A stretch of DNA of 64,000 bases from Methylomonas koyamae (lineage in GTDB: Bacteria > Pseudomonadota > Gammaproteobacteria > Methylococcales > Methylomonadaceae), in NCBI RefSeq assembly GCF_006483455.1, contig NZ_PPPU01000016.1:219207-283206 (forward strand). The letters are read 5' to 3'. Below are positions 40,969 to 51,123 of the stretch, piece by piece. Positions within the stretch are counted from its first letter, which is position 1. Each line of letters begins with the position of its first letter. The notes under the pieces are model-generated. The model saw only the letters and a program-made list of their open reading frames with translations. It made no database searches and was not told where the DNA came from. Position numbers and translations under genes: made by a program.

Positions 40969-41342
40969 TTGTTGCCGGCTTCGAATCCTTCGTGGAATTC
41001 GACCAGTACACTCAGATTGCCCATGATGTGCTCCACCCGCTCGTAGTCGATTTCGACCCGGACGTAACCCGGTTGCGCCACGATCGTCACGTCTTCGGGC
41101 TTGACATGTTCGACATAGTTCATATCGAACCGTTTATCCAGACTGGTCTTGATCTCGGATTTAGACTTGGTGACGATATCGGTCGTGTTTTCGATCGCCT
41201 TGATCGCATTGACCACACGGCTGTGATTGATATAAATCGGCGCAATCTTCAGTATCAACAGCGTAAAGAAACCGATCAATGCCAAAATGAAGGCTATCGA
41301 CAAAAAGGTCAGGCCTTGCTGTTTTCGGGGTAAAGAGCGCAT
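40965..41342 (-). CDS. DUF4845 single-pass membrane protein
   Basis: 125 aa, family commonly located between lepB and rnc and without assigned function. One N-terminal membrane helix (about 14-36) follows KQQGLTFLS, superficially like a type IV prepilin leader, but the Glu at +5 is absent, so it is not called a pilin. The rest is a small periplasmic domain with EDVTIVAQPGYVRVEIDYERVE. The position suggests a link to signal peptidase or export, which is only inference. Confidence 0.85.
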   Translation of the reverse strand: MRSLPRKQQGLTFLSIAFILALIGFFTLLILKIAPIYINHSRVVNAIKAIENTTDIVTKSKSEIKTSLDKRFDMNYVEHVKPEDVTIVAQPGYVRVEIDYERVEHIMGNLSVLVEFHEGFEAGNK

Positions 41343-41420
41343 CGCGTCCTCCTAAAAGCTTAAACAACGGGCGCATATCTGGTATCAATGCACACCGCTA
41401 AACCGTCCGGTAAGCCCGGA

Positions 41421-42197
41421 TTACTGCAGTACTGTCCCCAGACGGCCGAAATCGATGCCGTTATTTTGCCAATCCCAATTCATCCAGATAAAGAACGCTT
41501 TACCGACCAGATTGGCTTCGGGTACATAGCCCCAGTAACGGCTGTCGTTACTATTGTCGCGGTTGTCGCCCATCATGAAGTACTGCCCGGGTGGTACCAC
41601 AAAGACGTCTTCAACCGTGGAAGCTCCAGGCGCCACCAGGATGGAATGTTGCACGCCGTTCAAATCTTCTTCCAAGCGCTCGGCACCGGTCATATTGGCG
41701 CCTTGACCGACACCCTGGTAGCGTCCTAACGAAACTTGTTTAATCGGAGTACCGTTTACGTAAAGTTTCTTGTCGAAATAGGCGATTCTATCGCCGGGCA
41801 AACCGATCACCCGTTTGATGTAATCGACTTCCGGTTGCTTCGGGTAACGGAATACGACGATGTCGCCGCGTTTCGGCTCACCCATTTCAACGACTTTGGT
41901 ATTCAATACCGGCAAGCGGATACCGTAACTGAATTTGTTGACCAGGATGAAATCGCCGACCAGCAGCGTCGGCATCATCGACCCGGACGGAATCCGGAAC
42001 GGCTCGACCAAAAACGAACGCAGCAATAGCACGATCAAGACCACCGGAAAAAACGAACGGGCGTATTCGACCAACACCGGTTCCTTTTCGGTTGGATACG
42101 GCAAACCGGCGCGCTTCAAATACAGGCTGTAGCCACCCCAGACGATACCGGTGACAAACGTGGCGGCGACCAAAAAAAATGAAAAATCGTAATCCAT
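41421..42197 (-). CDS. lepB: Signal peptidase I
   Basis: Inner membrane serine/lysine protease removing signal peptides. 258 aa with two N-terminal membrane helices (about 5-24 and 50-66), then the catalytic Ser S73 in PSGSMMPTL and Lys K128 in YIKRVIGLPGD, and the GDNRDNS box. The smaller size relative to E. coli (324 aa) reflects missing periplasmic loops. It starts 12 bp after lepA's stop. Confidence 0.97.
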   Translation of the reverse strand: MDYDFSFFLVAATFVTGIVWGGYSLYLKRAGLPYPTEKEPVLVEYARSFFPVVLIVLLLRSFLVEPFRIPSGSMMPTLLVGDFILVNKFSYGIRLPVLNTKVVEMGEPKRGDIVVFRYPKQPEVDYIKRVIGLPGDRIAYFDKKLYVNGTPIKQVSLGRYQGVGQGANMTGAERLEEDLNGVQHSILVAPGASTVEDVFVVPPGQYFMMGDNRDNSNDSRYWGYVPEANLVGKAFFIWMNWDWQNNGIDFGRLGTVLQ

Positions 42198-42209
42198 AAA
42201 CTATTGCCG

Positions 42210-44009
42210 TTACTCTTTATTGACTTGCAACACCGCCAGAAACGCCTCCTGCGGAATCTCGATACTACCGACCTGCTTCATCCGTTTCTTACCGGCTTTC
42301 TGCTTTTCCAGCAGTTTTTTCTTCCGCGTGATATCGCCGCCGTAACATTTGGCCGTCACGTTCTTACGCATGGCCTTGACCGTGGAACGGGCGATGATTT
42401 TGGAACCGATCGCGGCTTGGATCGCGACTTCGTACATTTGGCGCGGAATCAAATCCTTCATTTTTTCGACCAAATCGCGGCCGCGGTTTTGCGCCTGGTC
42501 GCGGTGGACGATAATCGACAACGCGTCGACCTTGTCGCTGTTGATCAAAACATCCAGTTTCACCAACGGCGCCGGCTCGAAACGGAGAAATTCGTAATCG
42601 AACGAAGCGTAACCGCGGCTGACCGACTTCAAGCGATCGAAGAAATCCAATACCACTTCGCTCATCGGCAACTCGTAATTCAACGAAACCTGACCGCCGA
42701 CATACTGCATGTTCTTTTGGTTGCCGCGCTTTTCGACGCATAGATTGATCACGCTGCCCAAGTAGGTCTGCGGTACCAAAATGTTAGCCAAAATGATGGG
42801 CTCGCGAACCTCTTCGATGGTGCCGGGATCCGGCAACTTCGCCGGGTTATCGACCATCATCACTTCGCCGTTGTGGGTCTCGACTTCATAGACCACGGTC
42901 GGCGCGGTCGTAATCAGATCGATGTTGTATTCGCGCTCCAGCCTCTCCTGCACGATCTCCATGTGCAACATGCCGAGAAAACCGCAACGAAAGCCGAATC
43001 CCAGCGCCTGCGACGTTTCGGCTTCGTAATTCAATGCCGAATCGTTCAGCCGTAATTTGTCCAAAGCCTCGCGCATGGCGCCGAAATCGTCGGAACTGAC
43101 CGGATACAGGCCGGCAAATACCCGCGGCTGCACCTTTTCGAAACCGGGCAAGACTTCGCCGGCCGGATTGTCGGTCGCGGTAATGGTATCGCCGACCGGG
43201 GCACCGAAAATGTCCTTGATACCGGCGACGATAAAACCCACCTCACCCGTTGCCAGCTCTGGCTTTTCCAACTGCTTGGGCGTGAACACGCCCAGTTTGT
43301 CGACGGGATAAGACTTGCCGGTCGACATCACGGTGATCTTTTGTTTACGCCTCAACGAACCGTTGACAATGCGTACCAACGACACCACGCCAAGGTAGTT
43401 GTCAAACCAGGAATCGATGATTAAGGCCTGCAGCGGCCCGGCTTCGTTACCGCTTGGCGGTGGAATTTTTTGGATCAGTTGTTCCAGCACCGACTCTACA
43501 TTCAGGCCGGTCTTGGCGCTGATCTGACAGGCGTCGTCGGCCGGAATGCCGATGACGTCTTCTATCTCGGCCATCACCCGCTCCGGCTCGGCCGAGGGCA
43601 GATCGATCTTGTTCAATACCGGCACCACTTCGAGTCCCTGCTCGATCGCGGTGTAGCAATTGGCGACACTCTGCGCCTCTACACCTTGAGCGGCATCGAC
43701 GACCAGCAAGGCACCTTCGCAGGCAGCCAAGGAACGCGACACTTCGTAGGAAAAATCGACGTGGCCCGGAGTGTCGATGAAATTCAGTTGGTAGGTTTCG
43801 CCGTCGCCGGTCTTGTAATCCAGCGTAACGCTCTGCGCTTTGATGGTAATGCCGCGTTCCCGCTCCAGATCCATAGAATCCAGTACTTGAGCCTCCATCT
43901 CCCGGTCGCTGAGTCCGCCGCAAATTTGAATGAACCGGTCCGCCAATGTCGATTTCCCGTGGTCGATATGGGCGATGATAGAGAAATTTCTGATATGTTT
44001 TTGATCCAC
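42210..44009 (-). CDS. lepA: Elongation factor 4
   Basis: Ribosome-bound GTPase that acts in initiation and back-translocation. 599 aa, normal length. G1 AHIDHGKST is at 13-21, GITIKAQSV is switch I, DTPGHVDF is G3 and NKIDLPS is G4. The EF-4-specific C-terminal domain ends with the basic [19 protein letters not shown] region. It follows zipA by 67 bp, with a small hairpin between. Confidence 0.98.
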   Translation of the reverse strand: MDQKHIRNFSIIAHIDHGKSTLADRFIQICGGLSDREMEAQVLDSMDLERERGITIKAQSVTLDYKTGDGETYQLNFIDTPGHVDFSYEVSRSLAACEGALLVVDAAQGVEAQSVANCYTAIEQGLEVVPVLNKIDLPSAEPERVMAEIEDVIGIPADDACQISAKTGLNVESVLEQLIQKIPPPSGNEAGPLQALIIDSWFDNYLGVVSLVRIVNGSLRRKQKITVMSTGKSYPVDKLGVFTPKQLEKPELATGEVGFIVAGIKDIFGAPVGDTITATDNPAGEVLPGFEKVQPRVFAGLYPVSSDDFGAMREALDKLRLNDSALNYEAETSQALGFGFRCGFLGMLHMEIVQERLEREYNIDLITTAPTVVYEVETHNGEVMMVDNPAKLPDPGTIEEVREPIILANILVPQTYLGSVINLCVEKRGNQKNMQYVGGQVSLNYELPMSEVVLDFFDRLKSVSRGYASFDYEFLRFEPAPLVKLDVLINSDKVDALSIIVHRDQAQNRGRDLVEKMKDLIPRQMYEVAIQAAIGSKIIARSTVKAMRKNVTAKCYGGDITRKKKLLEKQKAGKKRMKQVGSIEIPQEAFLAVLQVNKE

Positions 44010-44046
44010 TTAGCTTCTTGATAATACGTTGGGTTGCAATAACTTA

Positions 44047-44066
44047 CGGCGGCTGCCCTGCCGCCG
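44047..44066. other. Hairpin between zipA and lepA
   Basis: The 7-bp GC stem CGGCGGC-TGCCCT-GCCGCCG lies 38 bp before the lepA start and 11 bp after the zipA stop. There is no T-run on either strand, so it is not an intrinsic terminator. It may attenuate readthrough or stabilise one side of the transcript. Confidence 0.3.
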
Positions 44067-44076
44067 GATGGCGGGT

Positions 44077-44808
44077 TCAGGCAGTAGCCAATATTTCCCG
44101 GAATTGGGCAACGGTTTCGGCGGTCAGCGGTTGCCGTTGATTATCCCAAACCACGCCGTCGAGGGCGTCGGCCAGGGTATCGATGGTTTCCATGAAATCG
44201 TCGAATACGGCCAACGGATTGTCGACTTCGCGCGGCTGCATAAAAAAGACAATGCCGGGACAATAGAAATCGTCCAACCCTGTGTCGGGAAAGGTACCGG
44301 GATCGACCATGCTGGCCACCGCAAAATCCACCATCCGATTCGCGTCCACTCGCTCGAACACTCTGACGCTACCGTAACGCAAACCGACCCGTTCGAAGGC
44401 GTCGAACAAGTCTTCACCGTTGAACCCCTGATCGGCGCGAGCGACGATGCTGAATTCGATCAGAATCGGCAAATGGGTGCGGCTGGTAGCGGGCGCGGGA
44501 ACAGCAACCGCTTTTTCCGGTTCCCGCCGCGCGGCAACCGCGGCTTTCGGCGACGGCTTGATAGCTTTGTCATCTAACAACGCATCTCCATCAACCAGGT
44601 CGTCTCCCAAAGCAAACACGCCGAGGCCGTCTTCCTCGCCCTCAACGGCAAATTCGTCCACAGTTCTGTCGTCGTAAGAGTCTTCGTCGTAGTAATCGTC
44701 GGCGGCGCGTTTATAACGCAACGATTTGACGAAATGCCACAACACCATGCCGATCATCACCAGCACGCCGATCAAAATAATCACGACTCTTAATAATTCT
44801 TTATCCAT
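44077..44808 (-). CDS. zipA: Cell division protein ZipA
   Basis: Tethers FtsZ to the inner membrane at the division site. The 243-aa protein has one N-terminal membrane anchor (about 7-29), an acidic and Pro/Ala-rich linker (about 35-105) and a C-terminal FtsZ-binding domain from about 110, with NGEDLFDAFERVGLRYG and GIVFFMQPRE. It follows smc with a one-base overlap of stop and start (TGATG). In Pseudomonas the next gene would be ligA; here it is lepA. Confidence 0.9.
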   Translation of the reverse strand: MDKELLRVVIILIGVLVMIGMVLWHFVKSLRYKRAADDYYDEDSYDDRTVDEFAVEGEEDGLGVFALGDDLVDGDALLDDKAIKPSPKAAVAARREPEKAVAVPAPATSRTHLPILIEFSIVARADQGFNGEDLFDAFERVGLRYGSVRVFERVDANRMVDFAVASMVDPGTFPDTGLDDFYCPGIVFFMQPREVDNPLAVFDDFMETIDTLADALDGVVWDNQRQPLTAETVAQFREILATA

Positions 44809-47800
44809 CAGTTTTCCGCCATGCTTACCGCTTCATCAATATCCACCGCCACCATTCGGGATACCCCGGGCTCCTTCATGGTAACACCTGCCAGATGTTT
44901 TGCAATTTCCATTGTGACTTTGTTGTGTGAAATGTACAAAAATTGGACGGTTGCCGACATGTCTTCCACCATCTTCGAAAACCGCACGACATTGGCATCG
45001 TCGAGCGGCGCGTCGACTTCGTCCAGCAAGCAGAACGGCGCCGGATTCAACTCGAAAATGGAGAAAACCAAAGCCACCGCGGTCAGCGCTTTTTCGCCGC
45101 CGGACAACAAATGGATGGAACTGTTCCGCTTTCCGGGCGGCCTGGCAATAATGTTGACGCCGGCTTCCAGCAAATCGTCTTCGGTCAATTCCAGATAGGC
45201 CTGACCGCCGCCGAACAAGCGCGGAAATTTTTCTTTGAGACCGTTGTTGATCTTGTCGAAGGTTTCCTTGAAACGCTGCCGGCTCTCGCGGTCGATCTTG
45301 CTGATCGCCTGGTCCAAGGTATTCAGGGCGTCGACCAGATCGTCGTGCTGCTCGTTCAGGAACTTCATCCGCTCAGACTGGGTTTTGTATTCCTCAATCG
45401 CCGTCAAATTGATCGAACCCAAACGTTCGATTTGATCGACCAGATCGTCGACCTCGCGCTTCCATTGACTCTCGCTGGCGCCCTCGTGCAAGTTGGCCAG
45501 TATCACTTCCGGATCGGCATCGACTTCAGCCAATTGTTCAGCCACGGTTTGCTGCCTGACCTTACTGTCCTGCTGCTCGAAACGAATTTGATCCAGCGCT
45601 TCCTTTTGCTTCTCCAACGCACGCTGGGTTTGCGAATATTGTTCGGCCAACTGGCTGACGGATTGTTCGCTAGCCTGTTGCGCTTGGCGTTCGGCGCGCA
45701 GGCCATCCTCGAATTGTTGTTTTTTTTCCAACAACTCTTCCAACTGCATACGCTCCTCGTCCAACGGCGCCAGCGCATAGTGCAATTTGTTTTCCAACTC
45801 GACGATCCGGTCGGCCGCTTGCTGATGCTGCACTTGCAGGCGCTCGATCTGTTTGGCAGTCAGGATTTCCGAGGATTTCAAGGATTCGATCTGGGCATGC
45901 AAACGATGCAAATGCCGGCGAGCTTCATCGACCGAAGCGTCGGTGTTCTGCTGCCGAGCCTGCAATTCCTGACTGAGTCGCTCCAACTCGGTCTTACGGT
46001 CGCCCAAATCGCCCAAAGCTTGTTCAGCGTCCTGTTTGGCCAATTCCGCTTCCGAGATGCTCTCGACCACCTCGGCTAAATGCTGGCCGATCTCCTCGAC
46101 TTCATGGTCCAACTGTTCCAGACGACGCTTTTGTTGTTCGAAACGCGCGGCCTGGGCGCTGTATTCGGCGCTTTTTGCCGAAAACTCGGCACTCAACAAT
46201 TTTTCTTTCTGCTGATATTGCTCGCGATGGCCTTCCGCGGCCTTCAAGTCGTGTTCGCAATGTTCCAATTGCTGTTCTTGTTCGGCAATCGCCATTTGCA
46301 ATTCGGCTTGCCGCAATTTCAACTCGCGCAATTCTTTTTCCCGGTGCAACACGCCGGCCTTGCTATCGCTGCCGCGGCTGACCTTGATCCAGTCGCGGCC
46401 CAGCCAAGTGCCGTCCGGCAGCACCACCGACTCGTGCGCCTGTAGCGGCAGTTGCCGCGCCTGCCGCATCGAGTCCGCGCAATAGATTCCGCTCAAAAAA
46501 CTGTCCAGCCGCCAACGGCTGCGGACCTTGCCGGCCAAGGTGTCAGCCACCACCGATGCGGGCGCGGCAGCCGGGTGAGTTTCGAACACGATCAGCGACT
46601 GCTTGTTCAGCTCTTGCAGCTCGGCCAAAATCGCGTCGGCGCTGTCGATACAGATTGCTTCCAGATAACTGCCTAACACGGTTTCGGCCGCCGTTTCCCA
46701 GCCTTCGTCGGCTTCGACGAATTCCGCCAGCCGCGGCTGCTGTTCCAAGCCCATTTGCTCCAGCCAGACGCCGAGTTCTTTCTTATCCTTACCCATCGCA
46801 TGTTGCTGCAACAATTCCAGCGAACTGATCTTGCCGTTGACCTTTTGCAATTCGGCGCGGTCGGCGTGCAACTGTTCCTGAATCTGCTTGATTTCCGGCC
46901 GCAGCTCGCCGATACGTTGCAGCACAGCATCCAAATCCTGCTGTAGCTGCTGGCGCTCAGTCTCGATCAGCTCGATGCTGCTATCCAGCGTTTCCAATTC
47001 CAACTGCAACCGGGTATCGGTCAAACCGTGGCGTTCGCTGTGCAATTTATCGAGCCTTGCCTGCAATTGCCGACTCTGGTTTTCCAACTGAACCAGCTTG
47101 GTCCGCTGCACTTCGACTTGCTCCCGGTAACCGGCGTTTTCGGCCAGAAAAGTCTCCCACTGCTGTTGCCATTGCTGTTTTTGCAGATGTGCGTTCTGTT
47201 GGATACCCAGCAAATCCTCTTCACGTTCCTTGGCAACTACCATGGTTTCTTCGGCTTCCAATAGTGTCTGCCGGATCTCCTCGAGTTGTTGCCTATCCTG
47301 CTCGCATTCGACCTGCGCTTGCTCCGCCTGCTGCTTCAAGCGCTCGATCTCGACCAAGGTTTCTTCGTGGCTCTTCTGATTGTGTTTGATGGTTTGCTCG
47401 AGACGGCTGACTTCGGCCACCAGCGTGGTGTATTCAGCTTGGGTCGAGTCCAGATGCTGCTGCTGAGCTTTTTGTTCGCTCCGCTTCAGCTCCATCGCCT
47501 TCTCGGTATCACGCAACAACACAAACAGGCGATTGTGTTCTTCAGCCACGCTTTGCAACTTGGCTTCGAGTTGTTGCGCGGAACGTTGAAAATTGCGCCA
47601 GCGCATCGCCAGCAATTCCTGTTTAAACTGGCGTTCCTGTTTTTTCAATTCGGTGTATTTCTCGGCCTTTTCCGCTTGCCGAGCCAAGTTTTTGATCTGC
47701 TTTTCCACCTCGTCGCGCAGATCGTTCAAACGCTCCAGATTTTCCCGGGTGTGACGCATGCGGGTTTCGGTTTCCGAGCGGCGTTCCTTATATTTGGAGA

Positions 47801-48308
47801 CACCGGCAGCCTCTTCGATGTGCACGCGCAAATCTTCCGGCTTGGCTTCCACCATCCGCGAGATCGTGCCCTGCTCGATGATCGCGTAACTGCGCGAGCC
47901 CAGACCGGTGCCCAAAAACAAATCGGTGATGTCTTTGCGCCGGCATTTGGAGCCGTTGAGCATGAACAGCGACTGGCCGTCGCGGCTGACTTGGCGCTTG
48001 ATCGAAATCGTCGCATATTTGGCATATTCGCCGCCGGCCTTGCCTTCGCTATTGTCGAATACCAGTTCCACCGCAGCCACGCTGACCGGCTTGCGGCCGG
48101 ATGAACCGTTGAAAATAACGTCGGCCATATTGCCGCCGCGCAAGTGCTTGGCCGAACTCTCGCCCATGACCCAGCGCACCGCGTCGATGATATTGGACTT
48201 GCCGCAACCGTTAGGCCCGACGATCGCGGTCAGATTGCCGTTGATCGGAATCGTGGTGGGATCGACGAAGGATTTGAATCCAGAAAGTTTGATTTTCTCC
48301 AGTTTCAT
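44808..48308 (-). CDS. smc: Chromosome partition protein Smc
   Basis: ATPase that compacts and segregates chromosomes. 1166 aa, full length: Walker A GPNGCGKSN at 31-39, a long coiled coil (about 170-500), the hinge (about 505-640, LEQQPRLAEFVEADEGWETA), a second coiled coil (about 650-1000) and the head with signature LLSGGEKAL (1067-1075) and Walker B CLLDEVDAPL. An SMC rather than MukB lineage is implied. The ScpA and ScpB partners are not in the window. It starts the smc-zipA-...-PP2C run. Confidence 0.98.
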   Translation of the reverse strand: MKLEKIKLSGFKSFVDPTTIPINGNLTAIVGPNGCGKSNIIDAVRWVMGESSAKHLRGGNMADVIFNGSSGRKPVSVAAVELVFDNSEGKAGGEYAKYATISIKRQVSRDGQSLFMLNGSKCRRKDITDLFLGTGLGSRSYAIIEQGTISRMVEAKPEDLRVHIEEAAGVSKYKERRSETETRMRHTRENLERLNDLRDEVEKQIKNLARQAEKAEKYTELKKQERQFKQELLAMRWRNFQRSAQQLEAKLQSVAEEHNRLFVLLRDTEKAMELKRSEQKAQQQHLDSTQAEYTTLVAEVSRLEQTIKHNQKSHEETLVEIERLKQQAEQAQVECEQDRQQLEEIRQTLLEAEETMVVAKEREEDLLGIQQNAHLQKQQWQQQWETFLAENAGYREQVEVQRTKLVQLENQSRQLQARLDKLHSERHGLTDTRLQLELETLDSSIELIETERQQLQQDLDAVLQRIGELRPEIKQIQEQLHADRAELQKVNGKISSLELLQQHAMGKDKKELGVWLEQMGLEQQPRLAEFVEADEGWETAAETVLGSYLEAICIDSADAILAELQELNKQSLIVFETHPAAAPASVVADTLAGKVRSRWRLDSFLSGIYCADSMRQARQLPLQAHESVVLPDGTWLGRDWIKVSRGSDSKAGVLHREKELRELKLRQAELQMAIAEQEQQLEHCEHDLKAAEGHREQYQQKEKLLSAEFSAKSAEYSAQAARFEQQKRRLEQLDHEVEEIGQHLAEVVESISEAELAKQDAEQALGDLGDRKTELERLSQELQARQQNTDASVDEARRHLHRLHAQIESLKSSEILTAKQIERLQVQHQQAADRIVELENKLHYALAPLDEERMQLEELLEKKQQFEDGLRAERQAQQASEQSVSQLAEQYSQTQRALEKQKEALDQIRFEQQDSKVRQQTVAEQLAEVDADPEVILANLHEGASESQWKREVDDLVDQIERLGSINLTAIEEYKTQSERMKFLNEQHDDLVDALNTLDQAISKIDRESRQRFKETFDKINNGLKEKFPRLFGGGQAYLELTEDDLLEAGVNIIARPPGKRNSSIHLLSGGEKALTAVALVFSIFELNPAPFCLLDEVDAPLDDANVVRFSKMVEDMSATVQFLYISHNKVTMEIAKHLAGVTMKEPGVSRMVAVDIDEAVSMAEN

Positions 48309-48526
48309 GACTGGTTGGCGCGTGCAAGACCGGCTACAAAACCCCGCATTATCCCCGAAATGGGGCGACGATTGGAATGGATTTTACCGCCCGAAGTGTT
48401 GCATCAGCATTGCAATCGAATCGCGCTATGGGTTTTATCGCTTCACGTGCGAAAATTTTAGCCGTCCTCCGGCCGCCTAGTTTCACGGCCGAAGCATTGT
48501 TAACCGGCCACTAACGGATTGCTTTG

Positions 48527-49711
48527 ATGAACCTCGACCTGCGCACGATGATGGTGATGATTGCCGTGCTCAGCTTTTTACTCTCCATCCTGCTATTGGT
48601 CGCCAGTCTGCATGCTCGCGGCATAAGGGGCTTGAGGCACTGGTCAATGGCCAGCCTGTTCATCAGTTTCGGCGCCGGCCTTGCTTATCCGGCACTGACT
48701 CCGCAACCGGGCTGGAACATCGTTGCCGGCGCATCGTTTCTGGTCATCGGCTCGGCCTTGCAATTTCTCGGAATTCAAGCCTTCAAAAACCGGTCCTGCC
48801 GATGCGGTTTGCTATTCGCGGCAGTAGCATCGGTGGTCGGCGTCAGCGCTTGGTTTACCTTGTTCGCACCCAATACCCAATTACGCGCCAGCGCCAATTC
48901 CCTGATTTTCGCCGGGATCAATTTCGCCTGTGCTCGCTCGTTGCTGATTCCGCTCGCTTCCTATCAGAGAACCGCGCATTGGTTGACGGGTGCCTCTTTC
49001 GCGGCGCTGGGTTTGGTTTATGTCGCCAGGGCGGTGTCGATATTTTCCTCCCCGGCAACAGATTACGACCTGTTCAATTCAATGCCGCTTAATCCTGTCA
49101 TGTTTTTTGCCGGCAGCGTCATCCAGTTGTTTCTCAGCTTCGGCTTTGTCCTGATGGTGAACTACCGGATGGCGGCCGAACTGGAAAACCTAGCCGCGAT
49201 TGACGCCCTGACCGGCGCTTGGAACCGGCGCAGCCTGGATCTGGAATGCCAACGCCTGCTAGCGCGAAGCGCGCGGCGCAAAGAAGCCTTGGCCGTTTTG
49301 ATGCTGGATGTCGACTATTTTAAAAACATTAACGATGCTCACGGCCACCAAGCCGGCGATCAAGTCTTGAGACAATTGATAGAAAACGCCAAGCGCCAGA
49401 TTCGTGGCGAGGATTATCTGGCGCGCTACGGCGGCGAGGAGTTCTGCCTGATCCTGCCCTGCACCAACGAAAAGGAAGCCCACTGTCTAGCGGAAAGACT
49501 GCGGCAAAGCCACGCCACCCAACCGACGCAGTGGCAAGGACAAACCATAACCAGCACCATCAGCATCGGGATTGCCGGTTCGGACAACATCGGCTTGAAT
49601 TTTTCCGCGTTGTTGCAGGCTGCCGACACAGCCTTGTATCGCGCCAAGCAAGCCGGACGCAACAGGGTGGCCAATTTCTCGGATATTTCGTTGTTGGACT
49701 TGGGCGAGTAG
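48527..49711 (+). CDS. Membrane-bound diguanylate cyclase (GGDEF)
   Basis: 394 aa. The N-terminal half has six or seven hydrophobic helices between residues 9 and 212, with no recognised sensor domain name. A coiled link leads to a GGDEF domain (about 222-394), with GGEEF at 302-306 and RxxD inhibitory-site residues RGED at 293-296, so an active, feedback-inhibited enzyme is likely. I prefer the ATG at 48527 to the TTG just before it. It stands alone, convergent with the small unknown gene. Confidence 0.9.
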   Translation: MNLDLRTMMVMIAVLSFLLSILLLVASLHARGIRGLRHWSMASLFISFGAGLAYPALTPQPGWNIVAGASFLVIGSALQFLGIQAFKNRSCRCGLLFAAVASVVGVSAWFTLFAPNTQLRASANSLIFAGINFACARSLLIPLASYQRTAHWLTGASFAALGLVYVARAVSIFSSPATDYDLFNSMPLNPVMFFAGSVIQLFLSFGFVLMVNYRMAAELENLAAIDALTGAWNRRSLDLECQRLLARSARRKEALAVLMLDVDYFKNINDAHGHQAGDQVLRQLIENAKRQIRGEDYLARYGGEEFCLILPCTNEKEAHCLAERLRQSHATQPTQWQGQTITSTISIGIAGSDNIGLNFSALLQAADTALYRAKQAGRNRVANFSDISLLDLGE

Positions 49712-49714
49712 CCC

Positions 49715-49728
49715 GGCCAATATTGGCC
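49715..49728. repeat. 14-bp perfect palindrome after the diguanylate cyclase
   Basis: GGCCAATATTGGCC begins 4 bp after the stop codon at 49711. It may be a protein-binding site or a base-paired end, but it has no loop and cannot form a normal hairpin. No second copy was noticed in the window. Confidence 0.3.
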
Positions 49729-49761
49729 CGGACCGGCGATTGATGCCAGCGCGGCAAGGAC

Positions 49762-49794
49762 GAAGCAACCGGCTTTTCGCTAGCCGGTTGCTTC
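49762..49794. terminator. Hairpin between convergent genes
   Basis: A perfect 12-bp stem GAAGCAACCGGC-TTTTCGCTA-GCCGGTTGCTTC lies between the cyclase stop and the convergent small gene. Neither side has a T-run, so termination may need a factor. It is long enough to block readthrough in both directions. Confidence 0.6.
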
Positions 49795-49806
49795 CGGATA
49801 AGAAGA

Positions 49807-50163
49807 TCAATTCAACAGTGTGCGCACGCGGTCGGCGGAGGTATTACCGTGGGCGGCTACGACTTGCCCAGGTTCGCGGCTGATCCCCGAAATCAAGTCA
49901 CCTAGCGCTTGCTGGGCCTGATCTCGACTGGCGATTTGCGGACGTTCAATCTCAGGAATCTGGGCAAATGAGGCCTGCGACCGTTTTAAAGACTCCTCCG
50001 ACAGCACCAGCGTATCGCCGGATACCGCTTGATTTTTTTGCGGCGGCACGTTCTGTTCGCTTGTTTTGCGCCGCTCGGCGAGTTCATCGGCTACCGTTCT
50101 GCGCGAAGCCGCCACCTGGTTCAATGCAACGTTTTGCTGGGAATGACTGGGATTAATTTCCAT
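49807..50163 (-). CDS. Unrecognised 118-aa soluble protein
   Basis: No family recognised. 118 aa, starting at the ATG at 50163, 5 bp after a strong GGAGG; a GTG four codons earlier is in frame but overlaps that site. It has no signal peptide, membrane segment or cysteine, and is rich in Gln, Ser, Ala and Arg, so much is probably disordered, with two likely helical stretches (about 14-33 and 85-100). SGDTLVLSEESLKR is reminiscent of short motifs in flagellar and anti-sigma-factor proteins, but that is weak. The FlhB-like gene 0.7 kb away is the only flagellar hint. Confidence 0.6.
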   Translation of the reverse strand: MEINPSHSQQNVALNQVAASRRTVADELAERRKTSEQNVPPQKNQAVSGDTLVLSEESLKRSQASFAQIPEIERPQIASRDQAQQALGDLISGISREPGQVVAAHGNTSADRVRTLLN

Positions 50164-50437
50164 AATCGCCTCCACGTAACTGAATAAATATCGACCAAAA
50201 CAGAGCTTCTGGCTGCCAGACTTTAGATTCTAACTCAAGCCCGGGACTTTGCTGACTATTTTGTTTCGGAGTTTTCAAGAAACAACAGCGATTACTGCGG
50301 CATACATAAAACGGTGTCCAGCGCCCCTGGGTTACCTACTGACGAAAAGGTTATTAGTCCGCCTCCTTAACTGGTAAAATTTCGCCTTTGCGGCAGATTG
50401 TTCGCGGCAAATTTTCATTACCCGAGTAAAAGACACG

Positions 50438-50827
50438 ATGACCACCCGACCCAGCTCAGATTTGACCACTTTCGAAAACCCGCGTCCGGCCCGAGATTTC
50501 ACGATCCGGATCGACATTCCGGAATTCACCTGCCTGTGCCCGATGACCGGCCAGCCGGATTTCGCCAAACTGACGATAGAATACGTGCCGGATCGACTCT
50601 GTGTGGAGTTGAAATCCCTGAAACTTTACATGTGGACCTTTCGCGAACGCGGTGCGTTTCATGAGGCCGTCACCAACGAAATTCTCGACCACATCGTCGC
50701 AGCGATTTCGCCCAACTTCATGCGCCTGCGCGCCGAGTTCAACGTGCGCGGCGGCATTTACACCACGGTAGTCGCCGAACATCGCAACCCGAATTGGCAA
50801 GCACCGGCGCCGGTAGCATTGCCTTAG
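50438..50827 (+). CDS. queF: NADPH-dependent 7-cyano-7-deazaguanine reductase QueF
   Basis: Reduces preQ0 to preQ1 in queuosine synthesis. 129 aa, the short unimodular type. The nucleophile is C34 in [11 protein letters not shown], and the [20 protein letters not shown] block (57-76) is the family signature. The 260 bp upstream contains no recognisable preQ1 riboswitch. It is followed 11 bp later by the FlhB-like gene and then psd. Other que genes are not nearby. Confidence 0.95.
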   Translation: MTTRPSSDLTTFENPRPARDFTIRIDIPEFTCLCPMTGQPDFAKLTIEYVPDRLCVELKSLKLYMWTFRERGAFHEAVTNEILDHIVAAISPNFMRLRAEFNVRGGIYTTVVAEHRNPNWQAPAPVALP

Positions 50828-50838
50828 CCTGAGGCCTC

Positions 50839-51123
50839 GTGAGCGGCAGAACCTTTTACAACGCCGACATTGCCGTCGCCCTCAAGTACGACGGCAAAAA
50901 CGCGCCCAGAGTCACCGCCAAAGGCGAAGGCATTACCGCTCAGCAAATCTTGGCCATCGCCGAAAAGCACGGCGTCCCGTTGCAAAACCAACCGGAATTG
51001 GCGCGGATATTGGCGCAGATTCCGCTGGGCGAAGAAATCCCCCAACAACTTTACGTCGCCGTTGCCGAAGTCATTGCTTTCGCTTACTTTCTCAGCGGCA
51101 AATTACCCGATCCCGAACCATGA
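50839..51123 (+). CDS. FlhB C-terminal domain-like protein (FhlB/FlhX type)
   Basis: 94 aa. It corresponds to the FlhB/YscU cytoplasmic subdomain that remains after autocleavage: YNADIAVALKYDGKNAPRVTAKG near the start, then PLGEEIPQQLYVAVAEVIAFAYFL. The membrane part and the NPTH cleavage motif are absent. Homologues occur alone in many flagellated bacteria and can substitute for the FlhB C-terminal piece in export specificity switching. The start is GTG at 50839, preceded by GAGG. It overlaps psd by 4 bp. No other flagellar gene is in the window. Confidence 0.88.
   Translation: MSGRTFYNADIAVALKYDGKNAPRVTAKGEGITAQQILAIAEKHGVPLQNQPELARILAQIPLGEEIPQQLYVAVAEVIAFAYFLSGKLPDPEP

Noticed and set aside
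40965..41342. DUF4845 protein as a type IV pilin
   Set aside because: The leader lacks the Glu at +5 and the usual G-F-T-L-I-E; the genomic position matches DUF4845 instead.
44943..46079. Open frame of 378 codons on the plus strand within smc
   Set aside because: Lies entirely opposite the second coiled coil of smc and resembles no protein; a by-product of the coil's codon bias.
50176..50437. preQ1 riboswitch upstream of queF
   Set aside because: No aptamer-like loop sequence or AAACAAGGAG-type element was seen.
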